DNA of 64,000 nt from Flavobacteriaceae bacterium (GCA_026710085.1 JAPORT010000095.1:1-64000); one strand, 5' to 3'. Positions 45,242 through 55,193 are shown, counted from the stretch's first letter. Translations and numbers: made by a program. The notes: generated from the letters alone by a model not told the origin.

Positions 45242-46561
45242 TTAGGAACTAAAAAATCGAACGATATCATTTCCATTGGCATACAGCACAAGAGAAATTA
45301 AAAAGATAAACCCGATGATTTGAGCGTATTCTAAAAACTTTTCATGTGGTTTTTTGCCCGTAAACATTTCATAGAGCAAAAACAAAACATGCCCTCCATC
45401 TAAAGCAGGAATTGGTAAAATATTCATAAAAGCGAGAATGATGGAAATAAAAGCTGTCGTTGCCCAGAACTGCCGCCAATCCCATGCACTTGGAAAGAGA
45501 TTTCCAATCGTCCCAAAACCGCCGAGTTGGGAAGCTCCTTTTTTCGTAAAAACATATTTAAATTGAGCAATGTAATCATACAATGTCCAATAACCATATT
45601 CGAATCCTTCAGTGATGCTTTCGGTTATCGAAAGCTTTCGGTTATGAAATTCAAAGTTTTCTAGTTGAGGAAAAATACCAACATGACCATTTTGATCGGT
45701 AGTTAATTCAATAGAATGCTTTGTTTGATCTCTTAGATAGGTGATTTCTAAAGTTTGATTTGGTTGTTTTGGCACCAATTGGGTCATTTGATACCAATCA
45801 TACACTACTTGGTCTGAAATTTCAACAATCCGATCGTCAGATTGAATTCCAGCATCAAATGCTGGAGATCCAGGAATCACACTGTCTATAATGGCTTGAA
45901 TAGAGGGTTCTAAAGGTAAGATTTCCCCATTTTGGAACAGTTTATCTCCAAGATTCTTAGGTATTGAAATCGTTTCGATTTGTCCTGATCTCCGTTTGAC
46001 TTGGACAAAATCAGTATTTCTTAAAAGTAACAAGCGGTTGATATCCAATACATTATCTAATTCTTTTCCATCGACCGAAATCAATTGATCTCCATATTGA
46101 AAGCCCAATTCTTGGGCTATTGGAGAAGGACGAAATCCTAATGATAGATCTTCTGATTTCAGTTCATTTTTACCCCAAATAAAAAGAATCATCATATAGA
46201 TACCAAAACCTAATAACAAATTCACAATCACCCCACCCAGCATAATGATGAGTCGTTGCCATGTTGGTTTTGATCTGAATTCCCATGGTTTTGGAGGTTG
46301 TTTCATTTGTTCCCTGTCCATGGACTCATCAATCATTCCAGAAATCTTAACGTACCCCCCTAGTGGCAACCAACCAATACCATAGATGGTTTCTCCAATT
46401 TTTTTTTTGAATAAAGCAAACTTGACATCGAAAAAAAGAAAAAATCGTTCAACTCTAGTTTTAAAAATTCTTGCAGGAATATAATGCCCCAATTCATGGA
46501 GAATAATCAAAAGCGAAAGACTTAATAAAAATTGAAAAGCTTTAATCAAAAAAATATCCAT
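45242..46561 (-). CDS. rseP: RIP zinc metalloprotease RseP (site-2 protease family)
   Basis: Inner-membrane protease that cuts anti-sigma factors or signal-peptide remnants inside the bilayer. Zn motif HELGH (about residues 22-26 from ATG 46561), then GWLPLGGYVKISGM, two PDZ-like regions in the periplasmic part (about 130-300), and the second Zn/active motif NILPIPALDGGHVLF. I choose ATG 46561 (MDIFLIKAFQFLLS) because it puts the first membrane helix at the N-terminus; the open frame reaches 46642. About 439 residues, normal length. Confidence 0.92.
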   Translation of the reverse strand: MDIFLIKAFQFLLSLSLLIILHELGHYIPARIFKTRVERFFLFFDVKFALFKKKIGETIYGIGWLPLGGYVKISGMIDESMDREQMKQPPKPWEFRSKPTWQRLIIMLGGVIVNLLLGFGIYMMILFIWGKNELKSEDLSLGFRPSPIAQELGFQYGDQLISVDGKELDNVLDINRLLLLRNTDFVQVKRRSGQIETISIPKNLGDKLFQNGEILPLEPSIQAIIDSVIPGSPAFDAGIQSDDRIVEISDQVVYDWYQMTQLVPKQPNQTLEITYLRDQTKHSIELTTDQNGHVGIFPQLENFEFHNRKLSITESITEGFEYGYWTLYDYIAQFKYVFTKKGASQLGGFGTIGNLFPSAWDWRQFWATTAFISIILAFMNILPIPALDGGHVLFLLYEMFTGKKPHEKFLEYAQIIGFIFLISLVLYANGNDIVRFFSS

Positions 46562-46892
46562 GATTTGTTTTAGGGTTCGCAAATTTAATCCTATTTGGAT
46601 GTAAATGGAAAGTGAAAATTGATTTTGATTGTTTGAATCCAAGCAAGGTAAAAATGGGAAACAATAATCATTTTGATTTATGAGAATAAGTCAGAATCGA
46701 GCTTATGATGAGTCCTAATGCTAGGATCCAAAAATTGACTAAACTAAGTTAGTTCCATCAGAAGTGGAACAATCGAAATATAGATGGCAAAATCGGATTT
46801 ATATTGGAATTGAATCAACGACATTTTTATCAAGATAATCGATGGGGGCTTGTACCGACTGGTAAAGAATTATTTTTGCTGAGAGTACTGTC
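46562..46892. other. 331-bp divergent gap between rseP and the SCO gene
   Basis: AT-rich, no gene or RNA recognised. Promoters for both flanking genes are expected here, but no exact TAnnTTTG box stands out. Confidence 0.4.
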
Positions 46893-47564
46893 ATGTTGTT
46901 TTCCTACAAAAAATATCGCATTATCATTTGGACATTGATTGGCCTTTCAATCATCATTTCATCTCTTTTTTTTGTGATGTTGTCTCCAGTAAAACAACTT
47001 CCAGTTTATCAACCCAACATGGTTGAATCAAAATTAGTGGATTCTTCTCTTCGACATATCAAAAGATTTCATACAGTCAAAGATTTTCGAATGTTAAACC
47101 AGAATAATCAGTTGGTCACACTAGCTGATTATGAAAATAAAATTTTTATTGTGGACTTCTTTTTTACCACTTGTCCTACGATTTGCCCCATTATGACAGA
47201 TCATATGGTCCATCTTCAAAATCGATTTTTAGAGGATCAACAAGTAAAATTTTTATCATTTAGTGTCACTCCTGAAATAGATACCGTGGAACAACTTAAA
47301 AGCTATAGTATGGAAAAGGGAATCATTGATGATAAATGGAATTTGGTTACAGGAGATAGAAAAGAAATATTTGAATTAGCTCGAAAATCTTTTTTAGTCG
47401 TCAAAGCCACACATAACCCACTTGAAATGGTCCACACAGAAAATTTTGTATTAATTGATCCTGAAAAACGAATTAGAGGCTTTTATGATGGAACCAATCA
47501 AAGAGAAATCAGTCAATTGGAAAAAGATATCAGAATTCTAAAAAAAGAGTATCGGAAATTGTAA
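46893..47564 (+). CDS. SCO1/SenC family copper chaperone
   Basis: A 223-residue protein with an N-terminal membrane anchor (IIIWTLIGLSIIISSLFFVM) and a thioredoxin-like domain. The copper ligands are the CxxxC of TTCPTICPIM and His in MVHTENF. Known members deliver copper to the CuA site of cytochrome c oxidase or act in redox control. It faces the periplasm. No oxidase genes are in the window, so the partner is unknown. Confidence 0.9.
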   Translation: MLFSYKKYRIIIWTLIGLSIIISSLFFVMLSPVKQLPVYQPNMVESKLVDSSLRHIKRFHTVKDFRMLNQNNQLVTLADYENKIFIVDFFFTTCPTICPIMTDHMVHLQNRFLEDQQVKFLSFSVTPEIDTVEQLKSYSMEKGIIDDKWNLVTGDRKEIFELARKSFLVVKATHNPLEMVHTENFVLIDPEKRIRGFYDGTNQREISQLEKDIRILKKEYRKL

Positions 47565-48197
47565 ACATCGATTGTAACCAGGTCATCACTGTAAAGAGAC
47601 TCTTTCTGGCTTTTTTAATACTTCTGTCTCAAAAACACCAATAAATAAGAGTTAGCATTCTAATTTGCTCAAATCTGTAGCTCAGTTTTAGAAAATAAGA
47701 ACACTTGAATGTTAAAAGATTACGACTGTTTCAAGAAAATGAATGTGATCGGACTTCCAATCAGACAAAGGTAAATGCAATAGAAACACACATAAGAACG
47801 AATAAACTCAAAGAAAAGTGCGTCAATTGAAATCAATTAGGATTAAGAAAAAAGTTTATGGTTTGATTTAATGAAAAAACTCCAAGATATGAAACCACAG
47901 AAAAAAGACTACCAAACAATCCTTGCAACAAAAAGAAAGTTTTTCCAAGTTCTTAACTTAGATGTGATGTTAAGATCTCATCAAAAGAAGATACGCAACT
48001 TATCTGAAATAGACCCACGATACTCTACGGAAAACTAGATAAAATCTTTTTCTCTACATCATAAGGACTCGAACTATGAGAGGATTTTTTGAGTTGACAA
48101 TAGAGGTTTAATTGTATAATCACTTGGCTCAAGGCAAGAAAAAATATAAATGTGCGATTTCTATACATTTGCTCTCTATTTAAAATTATTCTAAATA
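47565..48197. other. 633-bp gap upstream of feoA
   Basis: No gene is supported. The 3' end holds the -7 box and palindrome described for feoA. A short stretch near 48065-48085 resembles a tRNA T arm but has no surrounding cloverleaf. Confidence 0.45.
48164..48171 (+). promoter_or_regulatory. Putative -7 box of the feo operon
   Basis: TACATTTG matches TAnnTTTG, 26 bp before the feoA ATG, giving a leader of about 20-23 nt that includes the palindrome at 48185-48199. Confidence 0.5.
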
Positions 48198-48199
48198 AT
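48185..48199. promoter_or_regulatory. Palindrome abutting feoA start, possible iron-regulator operator
   Basis: ATTATT-CTA-AATAAT is a perfect 6-3-6 palindrome that overlaps the first bases of the feoA ATG. Its size and AT content fit Fur- or DtxR-type operators, and the gene is an iron importer. The regulator is inferred, and AT-rich palindromes also arise by chance. Confidence 0.35.
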
Positions 48200-48425
48200 G
48201 ATTTCATTGGACTTATTGAAAAAAGAGCAATCAGCGATTATCGATCAATTTGAAACAGAAAAATTACCTCTTAAGTTAATTGAAATGGGTTGTTTGCCTG
48301 GTAACGAAATTACCCTTTTACATAGAGCACCATTTAAAGATCCCATTTATTTGAAAATAGATCAATCACATTTAGCAATTCGACTTGAAACAGCCAAAAA
48401 TATTTTCGTCCGATTGAAAACTTAA
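48198..48425 (+). CDS. feoA: FeoA ferrous iron transport accessory protein
   Basis: A 75-residue SH3-like protein that assists FeoB. It has LIEMGCLPGNEITLLHRAPF in the middle and IRLETAKNIFVR at the end, both typical for FeoA. The stop is one base before the feoB ATG, so the two are coupled. Confidence 0.9.
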   Translation: MISLDLLKKEQSAIIDQFETEKLPLKLIEMGCLPGNEITLLHRAPFKDPIYLKIDQSHLAIRLETAKNIFVRLKT

Positions 48426-48426
48426 A

Positions 48427-50505
48427 ATGCCCCAAACACTAAAGGTTGCCTTATTAGGAAGTCCTAATACGGGAAAGACTTCTGTTTTTAATACACTCAC
48501 CAAATTAAATCAGAAAGTAGGTAACTATCCAGGAATAACCGTTGAAAAAAAAGAAGGTACTTGGACTCTCAGCAAAGATTTTAAAGTAAAACTTTTTGAT
48601 TTTCCAGGATGTTATAGCTTGAATGCAAATTCGATTGATGAGAGTATTGTCATTGAAACATTGCTTAATAAACAAGATCAAGATTACCCACACGTTGTCA
48701 TTGTTGTTGCTGATGTAGAAAACCTCAAAAGAAGTCTTTTGTTTTTTACACAAATTAAAGGGCTGAATATCCCAAGCATTTTAGCCATTAACATGGCCGA
48801 TCGAATGGATAAAAAAGGGGTCGAAATAGATATCAAACGATTAGAAAAAGAACTCGACACCAAAGTGGTTCTTGTCAGTGCTAGAAAGAACACTGGATTT
48901 GAAAAACTCAAACAAGTCCTATTAGACTATAAAACTCTTTCGATAAGAGAAATCTTTGATATTTCCAAAATTGATTCAAATTATTTTCATGATTTAAAAA
49001 AAACGTTCCCAAAAGAATCATTATATCGCCTCTGGCTCTTGATAACTCAAGAAGCCAATTTTACCAAACTCAAGCGAAAAAAAATCACGGATACATCAGA
49101 TTTTAGGACATTAAGTACATTATCATTAAAAAAACTACAACAAAAAGAAACGATTCAACGTTATGTATTCATTAACGATGTACTAAAAAAAACATTCACT
49201 GTAAATCCGTCAAAAGCCAAAAGTATTGGATCGATTTTAGACCGAGTATTACTCCATAAAGTTTTTGGATACGTCATCTTTTTTGCCATTTTGCTGCTTA
49301 TTTTTGAGTCCATCTACGATTTTAGTAGCATTCCAATGGACTTTATTGATGCTTCATTTACACAATTGAGTCAATGGGTGAAACATAGTTTCCCCAGTGG
49401 CAATTTGACCCACTTGATAGCTGATGGTGTTATTCCTGGCATTGGTGGAATCGTCATTTTTATTCCTCAAATTGCTCTTTTATATTTCTTTTTAGCCCTA
49501 TTAGAAGAGAGTGGTTACATGTCACGGGTTATTTTTTTAATGGATAAGGGATTAAGAAAGTTTGGGATGAGTGGAAAAAGTGTTATTCCATTGGTGTCTG
49601 GAACGGCTTGTGCCATTCCAGCGGTTATGGCTACGAGAAATATTGAAAATTGGCGAGAGCGGCTCATCACAATTTTAGTAACTCCTTTTGCAACATGTGC
49701 TGCAAGACTCCCTGTATATGCTATTTTAATTGCACTAGTGATTCCTGATCAAGGATTTTACCAATCATTGACATTGATGGGGCTTTATCTCATTGGATTT
49801 GTAGCAGCAATGCTATCGGCTTGGGTGCTACATCAATCTTTTATGATTGACAAAAAAAGTTTTTTTGTTATCGAAATGCCCTCATATAAAGTGCCTCTTT
49901 TGAAAGATGTGTTTTATACTGTTTGGGAAAAAACCAAAACCTTTATTGTCGAAGCAGGAAAAATCATTCTAGCGATTTCTATTGTACTATGGGTATTGGC
50001 GACTAATGGTCCTAGAGATAATTTCAAGCAAGCAGAAGAATTCATCACACAGCAGGATACTACAGATCAAAGCATCGATTTGGAAGATCAAATTCAGTCA
50101 TATAAATTGGAAAACTCATACATAGGAATTTTAGGACGAAGCATTGAGCCAATGATAGCACCATTAGGATTTGATTGGAAAATAGGTATTGCACTGCTTT
50201 CTTCTTTTGCAGCAAGAGAGGTCTTTGTCGGGACCTTAGCCACTATTTATTCAGTGGATAGTGAAAAACAAGAAACGATTAAAGAGAGAATGGCCAATGA
50301 AAAAAGAGCAGATGGAAAGCCCCTTTTTAGTTTGGCAACAGGAATATCATTGATGTTGTTTTATGCTTTTGCTCTTCAGTGTATGAGTACGGTAGCCATT
50401 GTTAGAATAGAAACCAAAACATGGAAATGGCCTCTGATACAATTGTTTTCAATGACTTTTCTAGCTTATGTGGTATCTTTGTTCGCTTTTCAAATTTTAC
50501 AATAG
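48427..50505 (+). CDS. feoB: FeoB ferrous iron transporter
   Basis: GTP-dependent ferrous iron importer of the inner membrane, 692 residues. N-terminal G domain with G1 GSPNTGKTS, G3 DFPGCYSL, G4 NMAD; then a spacer domain and about nine membrane helices with Gate motifs including GYMSRVIFLMDK, SGTACAIPAVMATR and AAREVFVGTLAT. All parts appear intact. The stop overlaps the GTG start of the Cys-rich partner by one base. Confidence 0.96.
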   Translation: MPQTLKVALLGSPNTGKTSVFNTLTKLNQKVGNYPGITVEKKEGTWTLSKDFKVKLFDFPGCYSLNANSIDESIVIETLLNKQDQDYPHVVIVVADVENLKRSLLFFTQIKGLNIPSILAINMADRMDKKGVEIDIKRLEKELDTKVVLVSARKNTGFEKLKQVLLDYKTLSIREIFDISKIDSNYFHDLKKTFPKESLYRLWLLITQEANFTKLKRKKITDTSDFRTLSTLSLKKLQQKETIQRYVFINDVLKKTFTVNPSKAKSIGSILDRVLLHKVFGYVIFFAILLLIFESIYDFSSIPMDFIDASFTQLSQWVKHSFPSGNLTHLIADGVIPGIGGIVIFIPQIALLYFFLALLEESGYMSRVIFLMDKGLRKFGMSGKSVIPLVSGTACAIPAVMATRNIENWRERLITILVTPFATCAARLPVYAILIALVIPDQGFYQSLTLMGLYLIGFVAAMLSAWVLHQSFMIDKKSFFVIEMPSYKVPLLKDVFYTVWEKTKTFIVEAGKIILAISIVLWVLATNGPRDNFKQAEEFITQQDTTDQSIDLEDQIQSYKLENSYIGILGRSIEPMIAPLGFDWKIGIALLSSFAAREVFVGTLATIYSVDSEKQETIKERMANEKRADGKPLFSLATGISLMLFYAFALQCMSTVAIVRIETKTWKWPLIQLFSMTFLAYVVSLFAFQILQ

Positions 50506-50654
50506 TGGATTTATTTCAGAACATCATTGTTGTTTTTCTTGTTATTGGGGCAATAGTTTATCTGATTTATAAAGTTCTTCCAAAAAAACCTCAATCGATT
50601 AAAGGGTGTGGTGTTTCAAAATGTGGGTGCCACAAAACATTGAGAAAAAGGTAA
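50505..50654 (+). CDS. FeoB-associated Cys-rich membrane protein
   Basis: The GTG at 50505 shares one base with the feoB stop and gives 49 residues: one membrane helix (IIVVFLVIGAIVYLIYKVL) and a basic tail with CGVSKCGCHK, the Cys cluster of the FeoB-associated small proteins. It takes the place of FeoC. The frame is open upstream into feoB (50421), but the overlap start is more likely. Role in iron handling is inferred. Confidence 0.8.
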   Translation: MDLFQNIIVVFLVIGAIVYLIYKVLPKKPQSIKGCGVSKCGCHKTLRKR

Positions 50655-50703
50655 ACTCATTTTTTCTTAACTTTCACCTAACTAATCAAATAGATTTTTT
50701 CCA

Positions 50704-51915
50704 ATGAATAAAAATAGATTATTCTATGCGAGTTGTTTTGCATTGATTACCACTGCTTTTTCATTCAGCATTCGAGCAGGAATCATTCCAGAATTAGAAG
50801 GGGCGTTTGATCTTTCTTCGGAACAAACAGGAAGAATCAATCAGATGTGGTTTCTTGGATTTCCGATATCCATGGTTTTAGGAGGATTATTGTACAATAC
50901 CATTGGTCCTAAGCTCATCATGCAGTTTGCTTTTTTTGCTCATACCGTAGGTATTGTTTTAACGATTTATGCGGGGAGCTATGAGACGTTGTTAATTTCG
51001 ACATTACTTATCGGAATTGGTAATGGTTGTACCGAGGCAGCGTGTAACCCTGTGATAGCGGATGCTTTTGAAGGAAACAAAATGAATCAATTGATGAATC
51101 GATTTCATATGTGGTTTCCGGGTGGAATTCTTTTAGGAGGATTAATATCGTTCTTTTTGGGGGATCGACTTCAATGGCCTTGGCAATCATTGATGTGGAT
51201 CATCATGATTCCAACTATCATCTATGCTGTCTTGTTTTGGGGACAAACATTTCCCAAACCAAGAGTTTCGGGTCCACAGTCTTTACTAACTAATTTTAAA
51301 TCCATGGTATCTTTTGGATTTATATTGATATTGTTATGCATGTTTTTTACAGCTAACACTGAATTTGGTCCAACCTATTGGATTGAAAAAGTTCTTGAAG
51401 GTAGTGGTGCAAAACCGATGATTGTTTTATCGATTGTAGCAGGTGTGATGGCTCTAGTACGTTATTTTGGAGGCGTTTTAGTGGCTATTTTCAAACAACC
51501 AGCATTGATGTTAGGATGTTCTGTTTTGGCCATTATTGGCATTTATTTATTCAGTTCTCAAAGTGGGTTCATGCTCTATGTATCAGCAGTGATATTTGCT
51601 GTTGGAGTTGGTTACTACTGGCCCAATATGATTGGATTAGTCGCCGAACGATTACCTAAAACAGGAGCTATTGGCCTATCTATCGTGGGGGGAGTTGGTA
51701 TGGTCGCTGCAGCCTCATTACAACCAATCATTGGTCGGTGGATTGATACCGCAAAAGCCGAAGGAGAAGCCCTTGGATTAACCGGCACTGAATTAGATAT
51801 TTACCAAGGTCAAGAAACTTTACAAACCATGATTCTATTTCCATCAATATTGGTAGGGTTATTCATTGTTTTGGTCATATGGCATCAAAGAACCAGTCAA
51901 GTATCATATAACTAA
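50704..51915 (+). CDS. MFS transporter
   Basis: A 403-residue inner-membrane carrier with about 12 hydrophobic segments. The N-terminal half shows RAGIIPELEGAFDLSSEQTG, and helix 4-5 the GIGNGCTEAACNPVIAD and NRFHMWFPGG stretches, similar to the sugar/nucleoside-type MFS carriers of Bacteroidota. Substrate unknown. It lies 49 bp after the feo operon on the same strand, which could mean co-transcription. Confidence 0.85.
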   Translation: MNKNRLFYASCFALITTAFSFSIRAGIIPELEGAFDLSSEQTGRINQMWFLGFPISMVLGGLLYNTIGPKLIMQFAFFAHTVGIVLTIYAGSYETLLISTLLIGIGNGCTEAACNPVIADAFEGNKMNQLMNRFHMWFPGGILLGGLISFFLGDRLQWPWQSLMWIIMIPTIIYAVLFWGQTFPKPRVSGPQSLLTNFKSMVSFGFILILLCMFFTANTEFGPTYWIEKVLEGSGAKPMIVLSIVAGVMALVRYFGGVLVAIFKQPALMLGCSVLAIIGIYLFSSQSGFMLYVSAVIFAVGVGYYWPNMIGLVAERLPKTGAIGLSIVGGVGMVAAASLQPIIGRWIDTAKAEGEALGLTGTELDIYQGQETLQTMILFPSILVGLFIVLVIWHQRTSQVSYN

Positions 51916-51990
51916 AGCTTTGATAAATATCTTTTAGTTTTATTTTTAAGTTAAAAACTTCTATTATTTTGGTAGTTTCTAGTTGGAAAG

Positions 51991-52251
51991 ATGAAGTACC
52001 ACTATCAAACATTTCTCAAAGAGGAGTGCCTAAGAGGTGTGAAACCCTTGAGAACTATCGGAGAGAAACCTTTGGGACTGATGGACTTGATCGCCTTGCG
52101 AGGCTTCAATTTAGGTGTCGAAATGGAATTACCCAATGCGTTAAGTGAGGCAGGGATCGAATCGGACTTAGGAGCTTATATCACTCAATTACAATCGATA
52201 CAAAAGACCACCAGCAAGAGCCAACGGGCAAGGCTACTGAAAAGCAATTAA
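51991..52251 (+). CDS. Hypothetical protein, possibly frameshifted
   Basis: An 86-residue ORF starting MKYHYQTFLKEECLRG with a helical middle (GVEMELPNALSEAGIESDLG). No family recognised. Near its end, the +1 frame reads KATEKQLKVNQKELRRK, a convincing charged helix that runs 20 codons past the stop, so the gene may once have been longer and lost frame around 52215-52235. It is in a patch of small unknown genes. Confidence 0.4.
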   Translation: MKYHYQTFLKEECLRGVKPLRTIGEKPLGLMDLIALRGFNLGVEMELPNALSEAGIESDLGAYITQLQSIQKTTSKSQRARLLKSN

Positions 52252-52312
52252 AGGTCAATCAAAAGGAACTAAGAAGAAAGATCAACATACATCGAGAATA
52301 AAGTCATCAATA

Positions 52313-52564
52313 ATGAAAAATCAACCAGCCACTAAAAAAGACGTATCAGAATTTAAGTCAGAAATAAAAAAAGAGATACAAGACTTAATAAATCCTATCA
52401 GAGAGGATATTAGAGAAATGAAAACAGATATTAGAGGTTTGCATAGCAAATTTGATACTCTGAATTATAGGACAGGAAGGCATGGCGGGACAATTAATGT
52501 CCATACCACAATTATTATCCTATTAATAGCAACTCTTGTTACTAAAATAGCAAGTTTCATTTAA
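52313..52564 (+). CDS. Small coiled-coil protein with C-terminal membrane helix
   Basis: An 83-residue ORF. Residues 5-50 are a charged heptad-like helix (VSEFKSEIKKEIQDLI, IREDIREMKTDIRGL), and the C-terminus is one membrane helix (TTIIILLIATLVTKIASFI). This layout occurs in phage hemolysin XhlA-like and other small membrane-tethered proteins, but I see no specific signature. Function unknown. Confidence 0.55.
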   Translation: MKNQPATKKDVSEFKSEIKKEIQDLINPIREDIREMKTDIRGLHSKFDTLNYRTGRHGGTINVHTTIIILLIATLVTKIASFI

Positions 52565-52667
52565 CTCAATAAATCCCATATACTCAAAGAAAATACCAAA
52601 GAGATCCCCGCTTAGCAAATGCCAATCCTTTCATGTATTGCAATCATTCAATCAATGTCATGGGTTT

Positions 52668-52964
52668 ATGGGGCCGAAGAAACCCGAACAGATTCGCTTG
52701 AAGAGGGGTACTATCGTCAAAGAAAGTTTGCAATCATCGGTCGAATGGGAGGTATTAGATATCAAAATGACTTCTTATGTAGATATAAACACCGCAGAAC
52801 CAATGAATAGTTTTGAGGTTCAAATTCGCAATCTAAAAACACAAGAAATACACTATTTCCGTTATCCCGAAGAGATTAAATATTTAGATGATGATATTAT
52901 AATGATAGGTGGCAGGATGATAGAGATAAGAAGTGGTATTTTGTTTCTGAAGAAAAACCTATAA
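52668..52964 (+). CDS. Hypothetical protein
   Basis: About 98 residues from ATG 52668 (MGPKKPEQIRLKRGTIVK); the frame is open from 52638. It contains VEWEVLDIKMTSY and a repeated aromatic Tyr/Phe pattern (EIHYFRYPEEIKYL), suggesting a small beta-barrel of the YodC/KOW-like kind, but no family is assigned. No signal peptide. Part of the accessory patch between the MFS gene and aminopeptidase P. Confidence 0.45.
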   Translation: MGPKKPEQIRLKRGTIVKESLQSSVEWEVLDIKMTSYVDINTAEPMNSFEVQIRNLKTQEIHYFRYPEEIKYLDDDIIMIGGRMIEIRSGILFLKKNL

Positions 52965-52969
52965 AAGAA

Positions 52970-53288
52970 ATGCTAACAGGAAAGGAAGAATTTTTATTGG
53001 AGATGAGGAATCGATATATCCCATTTATCGCTGATGCCGTCTGTGGTGCTGTACGATATCTACTCCTAGATGGCGCTACAATCAATATTGTACGTCTCCC
53101 ATGTTGATATATTAAACATCTATCCAAGAATGAAAAACGATGCGTTTTATGATAGGGGAAAAGGAGGCGACTTAGTTGTAATGTATAATCACTATATCGA
53201 ACAACATGGGTGGAAAAAAACTACCCGTAGCGACAGCCCACTTCTTTATGGAATTAAGGGATGCCGTAAAACAAGTGAAATATCATAA
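52970..53288 (+). pseudogene. Possible frameshifted small gene
   Basis: An ATG at 52970 opens 45 codons (MLTGKEEFLLEMRNRYIPFI, then ADAVCGAVRYLLLDGATINI) ending at 53107. The adjacent +1 frame then continues to 53288 with VDILNIYPRMKNDAFYD and GKGGDLVVMYNHYIEQHGW. Both parts look coding and abut with about 35 bp overlap, so one ancestral gene with a frameshift near 53095 is likely. Two separate small ORFs remain possible. Confidence 0.35.
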
Positions 53289-53714
53289 ACTAAGTGCTTA
53301 TACATGAAGATGACTACTTAACTCGACGGCAATTGCAAAGAATCAAAAGAAGATTAAGAAGAATATTCTTTTATAGTTATCAATACCTCATGAAAAAAGA
53401 AAAGCAATTGAAAAAAGAGGGAGGGTTTATTTTGAAAATATAAGAGTCGTTAAAAGTCCCATCAATGCCACAGAATAAAGCCAATTCCTTTCATAGTAGA
53501 AAGCATCGATTAACTTTCCAGTTTTTGCTTTTAAATTCGATTGGGAATGAGTAAAAACACAGTGGAATAGTAATGAATTTTTTGATTGGAGTTCATATGA
53601 TTGATTCCAAAGGACTGAATATATTCAATGGGTCCTTTTTTCGACAACCTATAGAATTCAATTTGGCAGGAATTAGGAACACCATTTTTTTGAGATAGAA
53701 AGAACAATTTAATA
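53289..53714. other. 426-bp gap before aminopeptidase P gene
   Basis: AT-rich, with a few short Lys-rich open frames and no recognisable gene, RNA or terminator. Confidence 0.4.
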
Positions 53715-55010
53715 ATGAAATACAAAGCACTTACACCGAATCTTTACATTCGAAATAGAAAAGAATTTATGCGACAAATGGAGTTTAATGCCATTGCGGT
53801 ATTTAATTCTAATGATCAATATCCCATTAGTGCAGATTCTGTTATGCCTTTTCAGCAGCATCGTGATCTATTTTATCTCACTGGAATTGACCAAGAAAAA
53901 ACCGTTCTTTTACTATTTCCAAGAGCCTTAGAAGAATCGCATCGAGAAATGCTGTTTATTACAAAAACTGATCAGCACATCGCCCAGTGGGAGGGCCCTA
54001 AACTCACTCAAGAACAAGCTCAAAATTTGTCTGGAATTAAAACAGTTTGTTGGCTTGATGAATTTGAAAGAGTCCTAAAAAAACTATCTTCTAGTGCGGA
54101 TACTTTTTATTTCAATACTAACGAACACTATCGTCAAGCTGTAGAAACCCAAACTCGAGAAGAACGGTTTATTCATTATTGTAAAAATACCTATCCAGCA
54201 CATCGTGTTGCTAAAAGCAATCCTATTTTACAAAAACTACGGTCAATAAAAAAAACAGAAGAAATCAACCAAATCCAACAGGCATGCCAAATCACTAAAA
54301 AAGGATTTCTTCGTGTGCTCCCATTGATTCAACCAGGTATTTGGGAATATGAAATCGAAGCGGAATACATTCATGAATTCATTCGAAATCGTTCGAAAGG
54401 ATTTGCTTATACACCAATCATCGCATCAGGAAAAAATGCTTTGGTATTGCATTATATTCAAAACAATCAACAATGTCGGGCCAATGAACTGCTTTTGATG
54501 GATGTCGGAGCGGAATACGGTAATTACTGTAGTGACATGACCCGAACAGTTCCTGTTTCTGGAGTCTTTTCGAAAAGACAAAAACAAGTCTATCAGTCGG
54601 TTCTCGAAGTAAAAAATCAAGCAACGAAAATGCTCTTACCTGGAACCATATGGAAAGAATTTCACATCGAAGTTGGCAAATTGATGTCTAGTGAATTACT
54701 CAAGCTGGGATTATTGGATCGTGCTGACATTGAGAATCAATCCAGGGATTGTCCTGCTTATAAGAAATATTTCATGCATGGCACCTCACATCATATGGGA
54801 CTAGATACTCATGACTATGGTTTACTCGAACAACCTATGGAAGCCAATATGGTATTTACTGTCGAGCCTGGAATATATATTCCTGAGGAATCCATCGGAA
54901 TTCGTTTAGAAGATGATGTGGTGATACAATCACAAGGGGAACCATTCAATCTGATGGGGGAGATTCCTATTGAAATTGACCAAATTGAAGATTTGATGAA
55001 TCAGAGTTAG
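53715..55010 (+). CDS. pepP: Xaa-Pro aminopeptidase (aminopeptidase P)
   Basis: A 431-residue cytosolic dinuclear-metal peptidase that removes N-terminal residues before proline. The N-terminal creatinase-like domain has DLFYLTGIDQE. The pita-bread domain carries the ligands: Asp in LLMDVGAEYG, Asp in CSDMTRTV, His in HGTSHHMGLDTHD, Glu in TVEPGIYIP and Glu in GIRLEDDVV. All five are present. Single-gene unit. Confidence 0.93.
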   Translation: MKYKALTPNLYIRNRKEFMRQMEFNAIAVFNSNDQYPISADSVMPFQQHRDLFYLTGIDQEKTVLLLFPRALEESHREMLFITKTDQHIAQWEGPKLTQEQAQNLSGIKTVCWLDEFERVLKKLSSSADTFYFNTNEHYRQAVETQTREERFIHYCKNTYPAHRVAKSNPILQKLRSIKKTEEINQIQQACQITKKGFLRVLPLIQPGIWEYEIEAEYIHEFIRNRSKGFAYTPIIASGKNALVLHYIQNNQQCRANELLLMDVGAEYGNYCSDMTRTVPVSGVFSKRQKQVYQSVLEVKNQATKMLLPGTIWKEFHIEVGKLMSSELLKLGLLDRADIENQSRDCPAYKKYFMHGTSHHMGLDTHDYGLLEQPMEANMVFTVEPGIYIPEESIGIRLEDDVVIQSQGEPFNLMGEIPIEIDQIEDLMNQS

Positions 55011-55193
55011 CTCATAATCTAGTTTTTGATTATAAGAATCGAAATTAAATAACATCAATCCAAATCCATAGCTCCCCAAGTTTGTCATTTGAAGATGGCA
55101 ATAAACCATAAATGAGATTTTTAGAATTTTAAAAAAACGATTGTCCTACTCCCCTGAACCGAAAGGCTTTTAAAAGCGGGTAAATATCAAGAA

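Noticed and set aside
48055..48090. tRNA-like T-arm sequence (GGACTCGAAC)
   Set aside because: No acceptor, D or anticodon arm can be paired around it.
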